Assembly (NCBI RefSeq): GCF_024298825.1
Contig: NZ_CP101153.1
Coordinates: forward strand, 62,001-126,000
From: Haloglomus salinum
GTDB lineage: Archaea > Halobacteriota > Halobacteria > Halobacteriales > Haloarculaceae
Direction: 5' to 3'
DNA: 64,000 bases
Shown here: positions 45,176-54,227 of the stretch, in pieces
Layout: each line of letters starts with the position of its first letter
Numbering within the stretch: position 1 is the first letter of the stretch
Position numbers and translations under genes: made by a program
Notes under the pieces: model-generated
What the model was told of the DNA's origin: nothing
Seen by the model: only the letters and a program-made list of their open reading frames with translations
The model's database searches: none

Positions 45176-45231
45176 GTCGGTTCACTGATAGAGTCGCGAA
45201 GCAGGCTGCAACCTACATTGATACGGGCTAA
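45172..45231 (+). pseudogene. N-terminal fragment of a second unidentified protein
   Basis: Starting at the ATG that overlaps the previous stop, the frame reads MSRFTDRVAKQAATYIDTG and then stops. It looks like the beginning of a gene whose remainder has been deleted. Confidence 0.35.
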
Positions 45232-45469
45232 TTGTCATCGATCTCGCTCGTGAGCCGCTCAGGAATCAACTCCTCGGGCGTTCAGCATGCGCCAGCAGAG
45301 CTCCGCGACTGACGAACTCCCTATCGACACTGCCGACAAACGCTCTACCCTGCACCTTCCGATATAGTCCGGTGAAACACCGAAAGGTGAGAGTAACCGA
45401 CCGTCTTCGACTGGCCATTGCACCAATTACCCCGGAAATTGTTTTCGTCCCCAACGGAACCGATTCGGT

Positions 45470-45706
45470 ATGGCGGCCGAGGAAGACGAGACGACGGTCA
45501 ACGAGAGCTACGGCGTCACGATTCCCGCATCGGTCCGAGAGGACCTCGAGCCCGGAGACCGCCTTCGCTGGGCTGTCGACGAAGATGGGCGACTGGTCGC
45601 GGAGATCGTCCGCGAGCGCCATGGGGCGTTCAGCGACCTCGAGCCGATAGATATCGGCGAGGAGACGGATGCCGTCGAGGCGACCGAGAGTTACGAGTGG
45701 TCCTGA
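45470..45706 (+). CDS. vapB: AbrB/VapB-type antitoxin-like protein
   Basis: This 78-aa protein has a SpoVT/AbrB swapped-hairpin DNA-binding domain (NESYGVTIPASVREDLEPGDRL, then WAVDEDGRLVAEIV) and a short acidic tail ending EATESYEWS, as in haloarchaeal VapB antitoxins. Such proteins bind their own promoter and neutralise a PIN-domain RNase encoded next. The toxin gene here is reduced to a small remnant at 45841-45933, so this antitoxin is probably orphaned. The start is the ATG at 45470. Confidence 0.8.
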   Translation: MAAEEDETTVNESYGVTIPASVREDLEPGDRLRWAVDEDGRLVAEIVRERHGAFSDLEPIDIGEETDAVEATESYEWS

Positions 45707-45774
45707 TGCAGGAGGCTATCGTCGATTCGAAGTCATCTTCGGAGCCCGAATGAAGTGCGACCAGTTTGACCGCC

Positions 45775-45797
45775 TCCCGCGCCTAAAGACGCGGGTA
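45775..45797. repeat. Hairpin resembling an IS200/IS605 right end
   Basis: CCCGCG and CGCGGG flank CCTAAAGA (45776-45795). Hairpins of this shape close the right end of IS200/IS605 (TnpB-type) elements in haloarchaea. No transposase or TnpB gene remains. It lies inside the broken toxin gene, so it may mark the insertion that disrupted it; this is inference. Confidence 0.4.
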
Positions 45798-45840
45798 TGC
45801 GCTCGCATTCTGTATCACCGACACCATCACAGTCGCATAC

Positions 45841-45933
45841 ATGCAACGGCAGGGACTCGAGTACATCTATAGTTTCGACGACGACTTCGACGGCATCATC
45901 CGCCTGAACTCCGACGAGAATCCGTTCGGCTGA
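45841..45933 (+). pseudogene. vapC: C-terminal remnant of a VapC PIN-domain toxin
   Basis: A 30-codon frame reads RQGLEYIYSFDDDFDGI and then RLNSDENPFG before the stop, the typical C-terminal end of haloarchaeal PIN-domain VapC, including the last acidic cluster. The N-terminal three quarters are missing. It follows the AbrB-type antitoxin gene, so a VapBC module has decayed. Confidence 0.65.
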
Positions 45934-46149
45934 ACGGACGAGTCCGGTCCCGAGCCCTCGGCGTGTCTCGGATTACAGAATACACCTGGTTGTGCTCTCG
46001 CTGATTCGCAGCCCCACTCCGGTATCTTCTGAGATTCCGACCCAGGTTCACCGTCCATAGCCGCACGAATAGAGCATCGTAGAGTAGTGGATACTTGTCT
46101 CTGAAGGAGTATAATACTCAGATTCGCTCTGCCCCCCGGCCAATCAAAC

Positions 46150-46156
46150 ATTTAAA
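46150..46156 (+). promoter_or_regulatory. TATA box for the DUF1450-like/sulfatase operon
   Basis: TTTAAAC lies about 58 bases before the ATG at 46211, predicting a leader near 30 bases. The rest of 45934-46210 has no supported gene. Confidence 0.5.
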
Positions 46157-46210
46157 CACCTGGTTATGCGAAGGAAGTGTTGTTAGCGGCGGCGCCTCGG
46201 AGTCGTCCCC

Positions 46211-46501
46211 ATGTCGTCAGACTGGACGGACCACGGGGAAGAGACCACGAATCCTGGCGAGACTGGACCGGATGCCGAAGTCGCCAGCCCAACCGTAGAG
46301 TGTTGTATCGATAATCTGGACCCCGATAGCCGCCAGGCAATCGAGGCCAGTGAGGCGTCAGTCGACATCCGGTACTGTCTCCAGCGGTGTGGACGCTGCT
46401 ACAAGGAACCGTTCTTCGTCGTCGACGGTGAGGCGCTCACCGGAGCCGACCACGCAACGCTTCTCGAGACGCTGGAGTCCGGGGTGACCCACGATGCGTG
46501 A
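46211..46501 (+). CDS. DUF1450-like cysteine-rich small protein
   Basis: This 96-aa protein has about 28 acidic leading residues, then ECCIDNLD, YCLQRCGRCYKEPFFVVDGE. The cysteine pattern (CC...C...C..C) and the PFFVVDGE ending resemble the DUF1450/YuzB family of small proteins of unknown role. The cysteines could bind a metal or Fe-S centre. Its stop overlaps the sulfatase start by eight bases, so the two are translationally coupled. It might assist sulfatase maturation or metal supply; that is a guess from position only. Confidence 0.7.
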   Translation: MSSDWTDHGEETTNPGETGPDAEVASPTVECCIDNLDPDSRQAIEASEASVDIRYCLQRCGRCYKEPFFVVDGEALTGADHATLLETLESGVTHDA

Positions 46502-48101
46502 CCTGAACGTCCTCTTCATCTCGGTCGATAGCCTCCGGCGCGACATGCTCGGGGCCTACGATTCCCCGTTCGACTGGGTCACCGAGATAGGGGTCGAGAC
46601 TCCCAACCTCGACCGGTTTGCTGAGAAGGCCATTACGTTCGACAACCACTACGCCGGGAGCCTCCCGTGTATGCCGGCCCGCCGGGAGTGGGACACCGGC
46701 ATACAGGAGTTCCTCTGGCGGGGGTGGGGGCCGATCGAGGCGTACGATACGACGCTCGCTGAGAAGGCCCGAAACAACGGCGTGCTGACGAAACTGCTCA
46801 CCGATCACTTCCATCTCTTCCAGCACGGCTCGAGTGGGTACTACGAGGACTACCACGGGTTCGAGTTCGTTCGTGGGCACGAGGACGACCTCTGGAGGAC
46901 ACAGCCGTACGAGGCCGACGAAGACCTCTTGCAACAGGTCGGCTACGACCTCGATAGCGACCGGAATGAAACGACTGCGGAGGTGACGGATGCCGCAGCG
47001 AACCCCAACCACGTTCTCGACCCATACGACCTGGGACACTATCGGCCGCGGTGGAAATACGCCCGCAACGTCGCGGAGTTCGACGATGAGGACGAGACGG
47101 ACTTCTTCGCCGCGAAGGTGCTCTCCAGGGCGGCCGACTGGCTCCGGACCACCACTGGGTGGGACCAGTGGTTGCTTCGGATCGACGAGTTCGATGTTCA
47201 CGAACCGTTCCACTGTCCGGAGCCGTACGCCTCGATGTACACGGACGAGGACCCGCGTGACCCGGAGCTACCAGTCTGGCCATACTATGGCCGGACGGAC
47301 AGAGGACAGGCGTCACTCACCGACCGCGAGCTGTCGTTCATCCGCTCGCAGTTCGCCGGAAAGGTGACCATGGTCGACAGCTGGCTTGGCCATGTCTTCG
47401 ACGCGCTCGACGAGCAGGACCTCTGGGACGAGACGGCCGTCGTCATCACGTCCGATCACGGGTTCCTTCTGGGCGAACACGGCTGGATCGGGAAGATGAG
47501 TCCGGACTTCGACCTCGTCGCGCAGACGCCACTGTTCGTCTGGCACCCGGATAGCCCCGAATCGGGAACGACCGTCGATGCACTGACCTCGGCCGTCGAT
47601 CTGCACGCGACGGTTCTCGACCTTCTGGGTGCCGAGAGCGACACCGGGACACACAGCGAGAGCCTGCTCCCGACCATCCAGGGAGAAGCCACTGAACACC
47701 GAGACTGGGCGCTCTACGGCTGGTGGCACTCGGATATCAACGTCACCGATGGGAAACACACCTACATGGCGCCGATACAGGAGGATGTCCCGCTGTACAA
47801 CTACTCGACGATGCAGATGAGTGCACAGAGCCCATTCACTCCGACGAGCGGCTACGAGGGTGCGGAGTCGGGGGTGTTCCTTCCATACACCGACGTGCCG
47901 GTCTGGCGACAGCAGTATCCCTCGGCATCCCTGGTTCGGCAGCCCAGACTGTACGATACCGACGCTGACCCGAGCCAGTCCGACAACATCGTGACCGAAT
48001 CACCGTCGGTGAAGACGAAGATGGAGGAACTACTGCAGGACGCGCTCGAGACCATGGAGGCTCCCGAGGAAGTCTTCGAGCAGTACGGAATCGATCAGTG
48101 A
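46494..48101 (+). CDS. Sulfatase (formylglycine-dependent)
   Basis: This 535-aa enzyme of the sulfatase/alkaline-phosphatase superfamily hydrolyses sulfate esters. The metal motif at the N-terminus is LFISVDSLRRD. The formylglycine motif is SLPCMPARRE, with Cys59 in the CxPxR consensus, and C-terminal metal ligands are in ITSDHGFLLGEHG. It is a Cys-type sulfatase and should need a formylglycine-generating enzyme; none is encoded in the window. No signal peptide is evident, so it is predicted to be cytoplasmic. A metal-dependent alkylsulfatase-like gene lies downstream. Confidence 0.9.
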   Translation: MRDLNVLFISVDSLRRDMLGAYDSPFDWVTEIGVETPNLDRFAEKAITFDNHYAGSLPCMPARREWDTGIQEFLWRGWGPIEAYDTTLAEKARNNGVLTKLLTDHFHLFQHGSSGYYEDYHGFEFVRGHEDDLWRTQPYEADEDLLQQVGYDLDSDRNETTAEVTDAAANPNHVLDPYDLGHYRPRWKYARNVAEFDDEDETDFFAAKVLSRAADWLRTTTGWDQWLLRIDEFDVHEPFHCPEPYASMYTDEDPRDPELPVWPYYGRTDRGQASLTDRELSFIRSQFAGKVTMVDSWLGHVFDALDEQDLWDETAVVITSDHGFLLGEHGWIGKMSPDFDLVAQTPLFVWHPDSPESGTTVDALTSAVDLHATVLDLLGAESDTGTHSESLLPTIQGEATEHRDWALYGWWHSDINVTDGKHTYMAPIQEDVPLYNYSTMQMSAQSPFTPTSGYEGAESGVFLPYTDVPVWRQQYPSASLVRQPRLYDTDADPSQSDNIVTESPSVKTKMEELLQDALETMEAPEEVFEQYGIDQ

Positions 48102-48177
48102 GATGCCCGGGCGAATCACTCATGCCCGATTGCTTGTCTCCCCGAGCGTTCATGGGTCTCGGAGATAATCGGGTATC

Positions 48178-48861
48178 ATGCGATTTGCCACGTTCACGTT
48201 CCGGCATCCCGATGGGGGGCTGCAATCGCTCGGCAGGGCCTTCGCCAGTGCCGATGACGTGGCCCGGGTCGCGGTCCACTCCCAGCGGTTACTCGACGAT
48301 GGGCAGGCGATCTACCTGTACGAACTTGTCGGGGATGCTGGAACTGTCCGGGATATCCTCGACGAGACCGATATCGCCACCAGCTACCAGGTGGTCCAGG
48401 GAACGGAGTCCGTGTTCGCGTATATCCACTTCGAGCCGACGCCGACCGTCGAGCAGCTCCTCCGGGCACCGGCGGAGTATGGTCTCCTCATCGATGGGCC
48501 GGTGACTGTCCGAGACGACGGAACGCTGGAAATCACGCTCGTCGGCGAGGAGGAAGACATCAGGAAGGCGTTCTCCTCGCCCCCTGACGATCTCACGGTA
48601 TCAGTCAAGCGCGTCGGTGACTACCACCCCGGTGCAGAGCAGCTGTTCACGAATCTGAGCGAGCGCCAGCGTGAGGTGCTCCGGACGGCCCACGAACTCG
48701 GATACTACCAGGACCCGCGTCAGGTCACACATCAGGATATCGCCAGCGAACTGGACTGTACGCCGTCGAACGTCGGTGACATCCTCCGCCGTATCGAGAA
48801 CAACATCATCGGCGAGATAATGACTGCTCAGTTCGGGACCGCTTCCGACAGCCCCGCCTGA
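48178..48861 (+). CDS. HTH_10 (Bat-type) transcriptional regulator
   Basis: This 227-aa protein has an N-terminal bacterio-opsin-activator-like domain (starts MRFATFTFRHPDGG) and C-terminal HTH_10: LSERQREVLRTAHELGYYQDPRQVTHQDIA, recognition region LDCTPSNVGDILRRIE. It lies between the sulfatase and the MBL alkylsulfatase-like genes, same strand, so it is the best candidate regulator of the cluster. The signal could be a sulfate ester or its product; this is not shown by the sequence. Confidence 0.88.
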   Translation: MRFATFTFRHPDGGLQSLGRAFASADDVARVAVHSQRLLDDGQAIYLYELVGDAGTVRDILDETDIATSYQVVQGTESVFAYIHFEPTPTVEQLLRAPAEYGLLIDGPVTVRDDGTLEITLVGEEEDIRKAFSSPPDDLTVSVKRVGDYHPGAEQLFTNLSERQREVLRTAHELGYYQDPRQVTHQDIASELDCTPSNVGDILRRIENNIIGEIMTAQFGTASDSPA

Positions 48862-48891
48862 TTCCGCTGTAGTATCATTCCCATAATGAAT

Positions 48892-48898
48892 GGCTTGG
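48892..48898 (+). promoter_or_regulatory. TATA box for the MBL-fold hydrolase
   Basis: CATAATG centred about 50 bases before the ATG at 48945 predicts a leader near 23 bases. Confidence 0.4.
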
Positions 48899-48944
48899 CA
48901 TGCGGAGGAACGAGAGTTAGTCACAGACACCCACACACTGCCCC

Positions 48945-50192
48945 ATGCCACGACCCGGCATCAGCCCATTCGAGATCGACATGTTCGTCGACCATCTCGA
49001 TGGTCCCGTCGAGGTAACCGACGACGTCTACTACTACGCTGAGTTCAGCGGTGTGACCGCCTTCGAGACCAAAGAGGGCCTCGTCCTCGTCGACACCGGT
49101 CTCGAAGATAACGCCCCGGCCCTCGCCGAGACGATTCGTACGGAAACCGACCTGCCGGTCCACACCGTCGTCTACACGCACGGCCATCTCGACCATGCCT
49201 TCGGATTGGAGGCGTTCCTGCTCGAGGACCAGTCGGACCCGAAGGTCATCGCTCACGAGAACATGCCGGCTCGGTTCGACCGCTACGAGCGGACTTCCGG
49301 CCACAACGAGGCGATAAACGCCCGCCAGTTCGGTGGCACCGCGACCGAACAATCAGCTGGTGACGGTGAGAGCCAGTTCCAGTGGCCAGACCACCCGCCG
49401 ACCACCTGCTACCGTGACGAACTGACGCTCACCGTCGGTGGCCTCACCTTCGAGATCCGCCATTCCAGAGGCGAAACGGACGACCATTCATGGGTGTACT
49501 GTCCCGAGAAAGATGTCCTCTGCACGGGTGACTTCCACATCAATGTCGCACCGAATCCGGGCAACCCACAGAAGGTCCAGCGCTACCCGGAGGAGTGGGC
49601 CGAAGCGCTCCGTGAGATGGCAACGTTGGCCCCGCGCCACCTCTGTCCGGGTCACGGAGAGCCACTGGTTGACGCACCCGAGAAGATTCAGGATTGCCTC
49701 GGTGATTCGGCCGATTACCTCGAATCGATTGTCGAGCAGACGATCGAGGCACTGAATGACGGCTCGCCGCCGCACGTCGACATCGTCCACGAGGTCGAGG
49801 TGCCTGATTGCGACGTTCCGTGGCTCGCGGAAACGTACGATGAGAGCGAGTTCATCGCACGGAACGTGATTCGGCGCTACGGTGGCTGGTGGTCGGGACG
49901 TCCATCGGAACTCAAACCCGCACCGCGCGAACGCCTCGCGTCGGAACTTGCCTCGCTTGCGGGGGGTGCTGACGTGCTGGCCGACAGAGCACTCGCGCTT
50001 GCCGACGAGGACGTGCGTCTGTCCTGTCACCTAGCCGATTTCGCCCTCGAAGCGGCGCCAGGGAACGAATCTGTACAAGCAGCCGTCGCGGATATCTACA
50101 CACATCGCGCCAGCGAGGAACGCAACCTCATGTCGGGGAATCTCTATGCGGCGGCGGCCGCGTACGCAAGTGAGGGGCGACCGTTCAGATGA
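48945..50192 (+). CDS. Metallo-beta-lactamase-fold alkylsulfatase-like hydrolase
   Basis: This 415-aa protein has an N-terminal MBL domain with HxHxDH in YTHGHLDHAFG (His79, His81, Asp83, His84), further ligands in HSRGETDDHSWVY and CTGDFHINVAPN, and a C-terminal helical region starting near RNVIRRYGGWWSGRPSELKPAP. That motif is characteristic of the BDS1/SdsA1 group of zinc alkylsulfatases. It would cleave primary or secondary alkyl sulfates by hydrolysis of the ester. The C-terminal SCP2-like domain is shorter than in SdsA1, so a different substrate is possible. It belongs with the sulfatase gene upstream in an organosulfate cluster. Confidence 0.83.
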   Translation: MPRPGISPFEIDMFVDHLDGPVEVTDDVYYYAEFSGVTAFETKEGLVLVDTGLEDNAPALAETIRTETDLPVHTVVYTHGHLDHAFGLEAFLLEDQSDPKVIAHENMPARFDRYERTSGHNEAINARQFGGTATEQSAGDGESQFQWPDHPPTTCYRDELTLTVGGLTFEIRHSRGETDDHSWVYCPEKDVLCTGDFHINVAPNPGNPQKVQRYPEEWAEALREMATLAPRHLCPGHGEPLVDAPEKIQDCLGDSADYLESIVEQTIEALNDGSPPHVDIVHEVEVPDCDVPWLAETYDESEFIARNVIRRYGGWWSGRPSELKPAPRERLASELASLAGGADVLADRALALADEDVRLSCHLADFALEAAPGNESVQAAVADIYTHRASEERNLMSGNLYAAAAAYASEGRPFR

Positions 50193-50219
50193 TTCTGCCG
50201 TGTACCTGTGGAGGGAATC

Positions 50220-51569
50220 ATGCCTAGGGATTTCGACCTGCTTTCCGGACGCATCGGCGTGGTAGAGGCAACGGCGCTACTCGTCGGAAACGTCATCGGA
50301 ATCAGTATCTTCACGCTACCGGGACCGCTCGCAGCCGACGCCGGGCCGCTCGTTGCAATCGGTATTCTGGTGGCGGCCATCCCGCTTGGGTTCGGGATTC
50401 TGATCAGCTTCCAACTCGGGAGCGCTATCCCTGTCGCCGGTGGGAACTACGTCTACGCGAGTCGGTTGGTTCACCCATTCGCGGGGTTCCTGATTCCGTG
50501 GCTGATTCTCCCTGGTGTGTGGGCCGGCCTCCTGTTCATCGGCGACGGGTTCGCGGAGTACGTCGGCGTCTTCCTATCGGTCCCCGACCTCGCTCTGGTC
50601 TATGCCCTGCTCGTGCCGTTCCTGGTGTTGAACATCGTCGGTATTCGACCCCTGGCCCGTGTCCAGCTCACACTCGTTGTCGTGCTGTTCGCGAGCATGC
50701 TGGTGTTCATCGTTCCTGGAGCGTTCTCCATCACCACATCGAACTATACGCCCGCGCTGCCGAACGGCGTGGCTCCCTTCGCTATCGCCGTGGTCTCGCT
50801 GTACTTCCCGCTCCGGGGATTCGGGCTGATAACCGCCCTGGGTGAAGAGCTCACCGAGCCCGCTCGGAACATCCCCCGGGTGCTCGGTTACAGTGCGGCC
50901 ATCTCGCTGACGATGTTCGTCTCGCTGGTGGCCGTCCTCGTCGGCGTGGTCAATTGGCAGTCGCTGGCTGGTGTCGATGCTGCCGTGCTCGTCGCTGCTA
51001 GAACGTTCCTCCCCGACCCGGTGATCGTGGCTGTAGCGGTCGGCCCCGTCGTCGGCGGACTTACATCGCTCAGCACCACCTACACCGGATTCTCACGGTC
51101 ACTGATGCGAGCGGCTCGAGACGAGCTGCTCCCTCGGCGGATTGCGGACATCCACCCCGAGTTCGGAACGCCGCATGTGGCCCTATTGGTGCTCGGAATC
51201 CCACCGTTGGTGGTTGCGCCTGTTCGCCCCTCGCCAGTTATCCTCTCGATCTGGATCGCACTCGCAGTGCTGACTGCGGGGACGCTCAAGGCCGTCGCAC
51301 TCTGGCGGCTCCCATCGGTGTATCCGGACCGTTACGCGGAGGCGCCGGTGACACTTCCCAGAGGGATGCTCAAGGCGGTTGCAGTCCTCGGTGCGCTGAC
51401 GTCGCTGGTGCTGGTGTCGGTCGTCGCCACGCAGCTACCCCAGCTACTCGGTGTCTTCATCGGCCACATCTTCCTGGGATACCTGGCATACCGACTGCGG
51501 GTACGACAGTTGGCTGGCCGCGGGACGGATCTCCGATCGGTCCTTCGTCAACTGGCATCCCACGAGTGA
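50220..51569 (+). CDS. APC-family amino acid permease
   Basis: This 449-aa transporter has about 12 predicted helices. The first helix contains the conserved unwound segment GNVIGISIFTLPGPLA, and PLRGFGLITALGEELTEPARNIPR marks the APC signature. It should import an amino acid or amine by cation symport or exchange. The ATG at 50220 was chosen because GGAGGGA lies just before it; a GTG 12 bases earlier would put that ribosome site inside the gene. It follows the MBL hydrolase by 27 bases and may be co-transcribed. Confidence 0.9.
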   Translation: MPRDFDLLSGRIGVVEATALLVGNVIGISIFTLPGPLAADAGPLVAIGILVAAIPLGFGILISFQLGSAIPVAGGNYVYASRLVHPFAGFLIPWLILPGVWAGLLFIGDGFAEYVGVFLSVPDLALVYALLVPFLVLNIVGIRPLARVQLTLVVVLFASMLVFIVPGAFSITTSNYTPALPNGVAPFAIAVVSLYFPLRGFGLITALGEELTEPARNIPRVLGYSAAISLTMFVSLVAVLVGVVNWQSLAGVDAAVLVAARTFLPDPVIVAVAVGPVVGGLTSLSTTYTGFSRSLMRAARDELLPRRIADIHPEFGTPHVALLVLGIPPLVVAPVRPSPVILSIWIALAVLTAGTLKAVALWRLPSVYPDRYAEAPVTLPRGMLKAVAVLGALTSLVLVSVVATQLPQLLGVFIGHIFLGYLAYRLRVRQLAGRGTDLRSVLRQLASHE

Positions 51570-51623
51570 GGCTCCCGAGTCGTGGGGGACTTCGAGCTAC
51601 AGTGGCGGGAGGCGCCGGCCAGA

Positions 51624-51630
51624 TTTTATC
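51624..51630 (+). promoter_or_regulatory. TATA box for the integrase pseudogene
   Basis: TTTTATC is centred 30 bases before the ATG at 51657, still placed for a nearly leaderless transcript. Confidence 0.5.
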
Positions 51631-51656
51631 GGGGATACCGCGACGACTAGCCCTCG

Positions 51657-52725
51657 ATGGGCTCGGAAAACGAAAACCATCAACAGACTGCGCTCACCGA
51701 GGATTTCGATAGTAGCTCCGGCGCTCAGAAGTCCCGCTCGGCTCAAGATAGTGACCTACGAGCGCTCGCCGACCGATATCTAACCTCCCAGCGAACTACG
51801 CGAAGTCAGGCCTATGCGAGTACGGCGGCTTCGGTCCTCAACCGCTGGGCGGCCTGGATGCGGCAAGAGTCACACGAACTGGACGAGCTGAACGATTCCC
51901 AAACCGGGCCCCGAGTGCTGAACGAATACGCCCTCCAGTTAGCCGAGCGTGTGGCAGACGACGAGTTGGTGGCAGCCACAGCAGAGCGATACTTCGCAAT
52001 CGTCTCGGCGTGTCTCTCGCTCGGTGTCCGACAGAGGGGACTCGATCGCAATCCTGCACTCGCCGAGGCAGCCTCGGAGTCACTCCCACAGCAGCAGCGC
52101 TCGGACCGCACGGACCAGCAGTTCTGGACGCCGGCCCAGCTGGCAAGCTATCGTGAAGTTCGTCGATGAACGAGCAGCGGCTGCTCCCGATGCTGCACTG
52201 ATCGAGACTCGAAACCGTGCGCCGGTTCGCGTCCCCGCATATTCAGGGGGCCGTGGCGCCGAGGTTCTCTCCCATACGAAAGACGACCGGGAGGGTCGCA
52301 ACGGGTTCCGGTGGGAGAACGTGGATTTCGATGCTGGCACCATGCTGATTTTCGGAAAGAACCAGACCTGGGAGCGAACGTCGCTTCCGTCGAAGTGTCT
52401 GCCTGCTGTCCGCGATTTCCACGGAGCCCTAGACCCCGACGATGGACAGTGGCCGGTGTTCCCCTCAGGCCATTCCCCTTCGCTCTACGACAAAGCACGA
52501 GCGGAGCTGGGCGACCGATTCGACCAACTCCTCGCTGACGAGCAAGGAGACATCTGGCAATTGTTCCGGACGCAGAACATCTCGCCGCCACCGCTGACGA
52601 CGGCGGGAGCCCGTTCGGTGATGAAGCGCCTCACGGACGGGGCGGATCTCGAAGTCGATGGTGAGTACCTCAAACTCCACGGCGGTCGGCGTGGCCTGGG
52701 TGATCTCCTCTACCGGATTGACCGA
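51657..52725 (+). pseudogene. XerC/D-like tyrosine recombinase, frameshifted and truncated
   Basis: The N-terminal SAM-like core-binding domain (51657-52148) is intact and ends in FWTPAQLAS. An extra T at about 52149 shifts the frame: the continuation IVKFVDERAAAAPDAAL lies in another frame. The catalytic domain keeps the first Arg (AYSGGRGAEVL, weakened in NRAPVRVPAYS), FGKNQTWERT, PVFPSGHSPSLY and the HxxR box HGGRRGLGD. Sequence similarity stops near LLYRIDRG, before the His and nucleophile Tyr, where the next gene begins on the other strand. It is therefore dead as a recombinase and probably a relic of island integration. Confidence 0.88.
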
Positions 52726-53255
52726 GGCGTCCGGTCGCAGTACTCCCTGTACTCCGCGCCGTACTGTTGGTGGAGCCACGGTTCCTCGGCGAACGGCATC
52801 GAGACGAACCAAACTGCCACCGCTGCACCAACCAGCACCACGGAAGGCGAGGCACTCGCCACCACAATCCCGCTAGTGATGCACAACAGGAAGACGGTCT
52901 GGGGGTTGCGAGTGCACCGGTAGAAACCCTCTGTTCGCAGTTTTCCCTCCATCCCGCTACTCTCCTCGACACCCAGATCGAAGGTGGCCGCGAGAAACCC
53001 GACGGCACCAGCGATGGCAAGGAGCCCGCCAGCGACGAAGGCCTCGGGCCGTGGCAGGAGTGACACGTTCCAACTAAGATAGCTGACACCGAGGAGTGAG
53101 ACGGTCGCGACACCACTGAGTCCGATGTACGTCCACCACCGCCAGTCTCGTTCACCGGGAGGCCAGAATCGGTATCCTGTGAACCGACTGGCGACCATTC
53201 CGGTGGCTAGTGCGAGACCCGCAACGATGCCAGTCACGGTCAAGATACCCCTCAT
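52710..53255 (-). CDS. Isoprenylcysteine carboxyl methyltransferase-like membrane methyltransferase
   Basis: This 181-aa membrane protein has five hydrophobic segments. The ICMT/PEMT-type C-terminal motif RTEGFYRCTRNPQTVFLL and PFAEEPWLHQQYGAEYREYCDRTPR bind SAM and the substrate head group in this family. It probably methylates a lipid or small hydrophobic acceptor. The C-terminal end overlaps the truncated integrase, so its insertion or rearrangement may have removed the recombinase C-terminus. It is three bases downstream of the cation efflux gene, same strand, so the two are co-transcribed. Confidence 0.83.
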   Translation of the reverse strand: MRGILTVTGIVAGLALATGMVASRFTGYRFWPPGERDWRWWTYIGLSGVATVSLLGVSYLSWNVSLLPRPEAFVAGGLLAIAGAVGFLAATFDLGVEESSGMEGKLRTEGFYRCTRNPQTVFLLCITSGIVVASASPSVVLVGAAVAVWFVSMPFAEEPWLHQQYGAEYREYCDRTPRSIR

Positions 53256-53258
53256 CTA

Positions 53259-54200
53259 TCAGTGGGAGTGGTCGTTGAGGTGCGTACTGCGGTCGTCGTA
53301 GGCAGGACACAACTCCACCGTGGCGTGATCGACGCCGTGATGGGCGAGTTCCTTGTGGACGCGCTGGGACACGTCTTCGGCCTCGGCCATCGTCTCCACG
53401 CCCGTCTCGATGTGAGTCGTGGCGACGGTGATCTGGCTGCACACCTGCCACCCGTGCAGGTCATCGATCTCCTCGACGCCCTCTATCTCCCGAAGGTGCG
53501 CTCGGATTTCGCCTGCGTCGAACGGCGACCGGTGGAAGAAGATGGCACCGCTACCGCGCAACACGTTCCCCGCCGACCACGTGATGACCACCGCGATGAG
53601 GGCGGCAGTAATCGGGTCAACGATACGCACGCCAGTTACCTCGATCACGACGGTCGAGACGATGACGGCGACCGAGCCACCGGCGTCACCAAGGAGGTGG
53701 TAGAACGCACCCCTCTCGTTGAGGCTCATCTCGCCACCCTGCAAGACGTATACCGAGCCGACGTTGACCAACAGGCCGCCGAACGCGATTGCGAGCGTGG
53801 GGCCAGTTCCAATTTCGATCGGGTTGAGGAACCGCTGATAGGACTCCCAAAGAATGAACCCAACCATCGGCAACAACAGGATGCCGTTGAGAAACGCTGC
53901 CGTCGGCTCCAATCGGTGGAGGCCGTACGACCACTGGTCGCCCTCGTCGTAGTGGTCAGCCACGTACGCCGCGGCGAATGCCATCACGTACGCTAGCGCG
54001 TCAAACAGCATGTGGAACGCGTCGCTCAGCAGTGCGACTGACCCGAACAGGATGCCGCCAGCAAATTCGACAAGGAATCCGAGGAGGTTGATGACCGAGA
54101 CAGCAGCGAGCTTCCGGCTGCTCGTCGATGAGCCACCGTGTCCGTGACTGTGGTCATCATGCGACCCATCGTGAGTCGGGGGTGACCCGTGTTCGCTCAT
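53259..54200 (-). CDS. Cation diffusion facilitator (CDF) metal efflux transporter
   Basis: This 313-aa transporter has six membrane helices. The metal sites HxxxD appear as LLSDAFHMLFDALA (helix 2) and YHLLGDAGGS (helix 5). His-rich stretches lie at the N-terminus (HDDHSHGHGG) and the C-terminus (HLNDHSH). The cytoplasmic C-terminal domain carries HGWQVCSQITVATTHIE. It should export Zn2+, Co2+ or Cd2+ against a proton gradient; zinc is most likely from the CzcD-like pattern. TTTTAAC at 54228-54235 on the minus strand is well placed as its TATA box. Confidence 0.92.
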   Translation of the reverse strand: MSEHGSPPTHDGSHDDHSHGHGGSSTSSRKLAAVSVINLLGFLVEFAGGILFGSVALLSDAFHMLFDALAYVMAFAAAYVADHYDEGDQWSYGLHRLEPTAAFLNGILLLPMVGFILWESYQRFLNPIEIGTGPTLAIAFGGLLVNVGSVYVLQGGEMSLNERGAFYHLLGDAGGSVAVIVSTVVIEVTGVRIVDPITAALIAVVITWSAGNVLRGSGAIFFHRSPFDAGEIRAHLREIEGVEEIDDLHGWQVCSQITVATTHIETGVETMAEAEDVSQRVHKELAHHGVDHATVELCPAYDDRSTHLNDHSH

Positions 54201-54227
54201 CTTACTTCGGTCTTGAGACGGGATGTT

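Larger units (their letters stand above)
44968..45469. other. Gene-remnant stretch
   Basis: No intact gene is present. 44990-45060 is AT-rich. 45062-45231 holds two overlapping plus-strand gene fragments (listed separately). On the minus strand, 45278-45228 reads PEELIPERLTSEIDDN then a stop, preceded by a frame break, which looks like another C-terminal remnant. It is consistent with repeated insertion and deletion here. Confidence 0.45.

Noticed and set aside
45266-45622. A 118-codon minus-strand frame opposite the AbrB-type gene
   Set aside because: The plus-strand frame encodes a clear SpoVT/AbrB domain; the minus frame has no domain.
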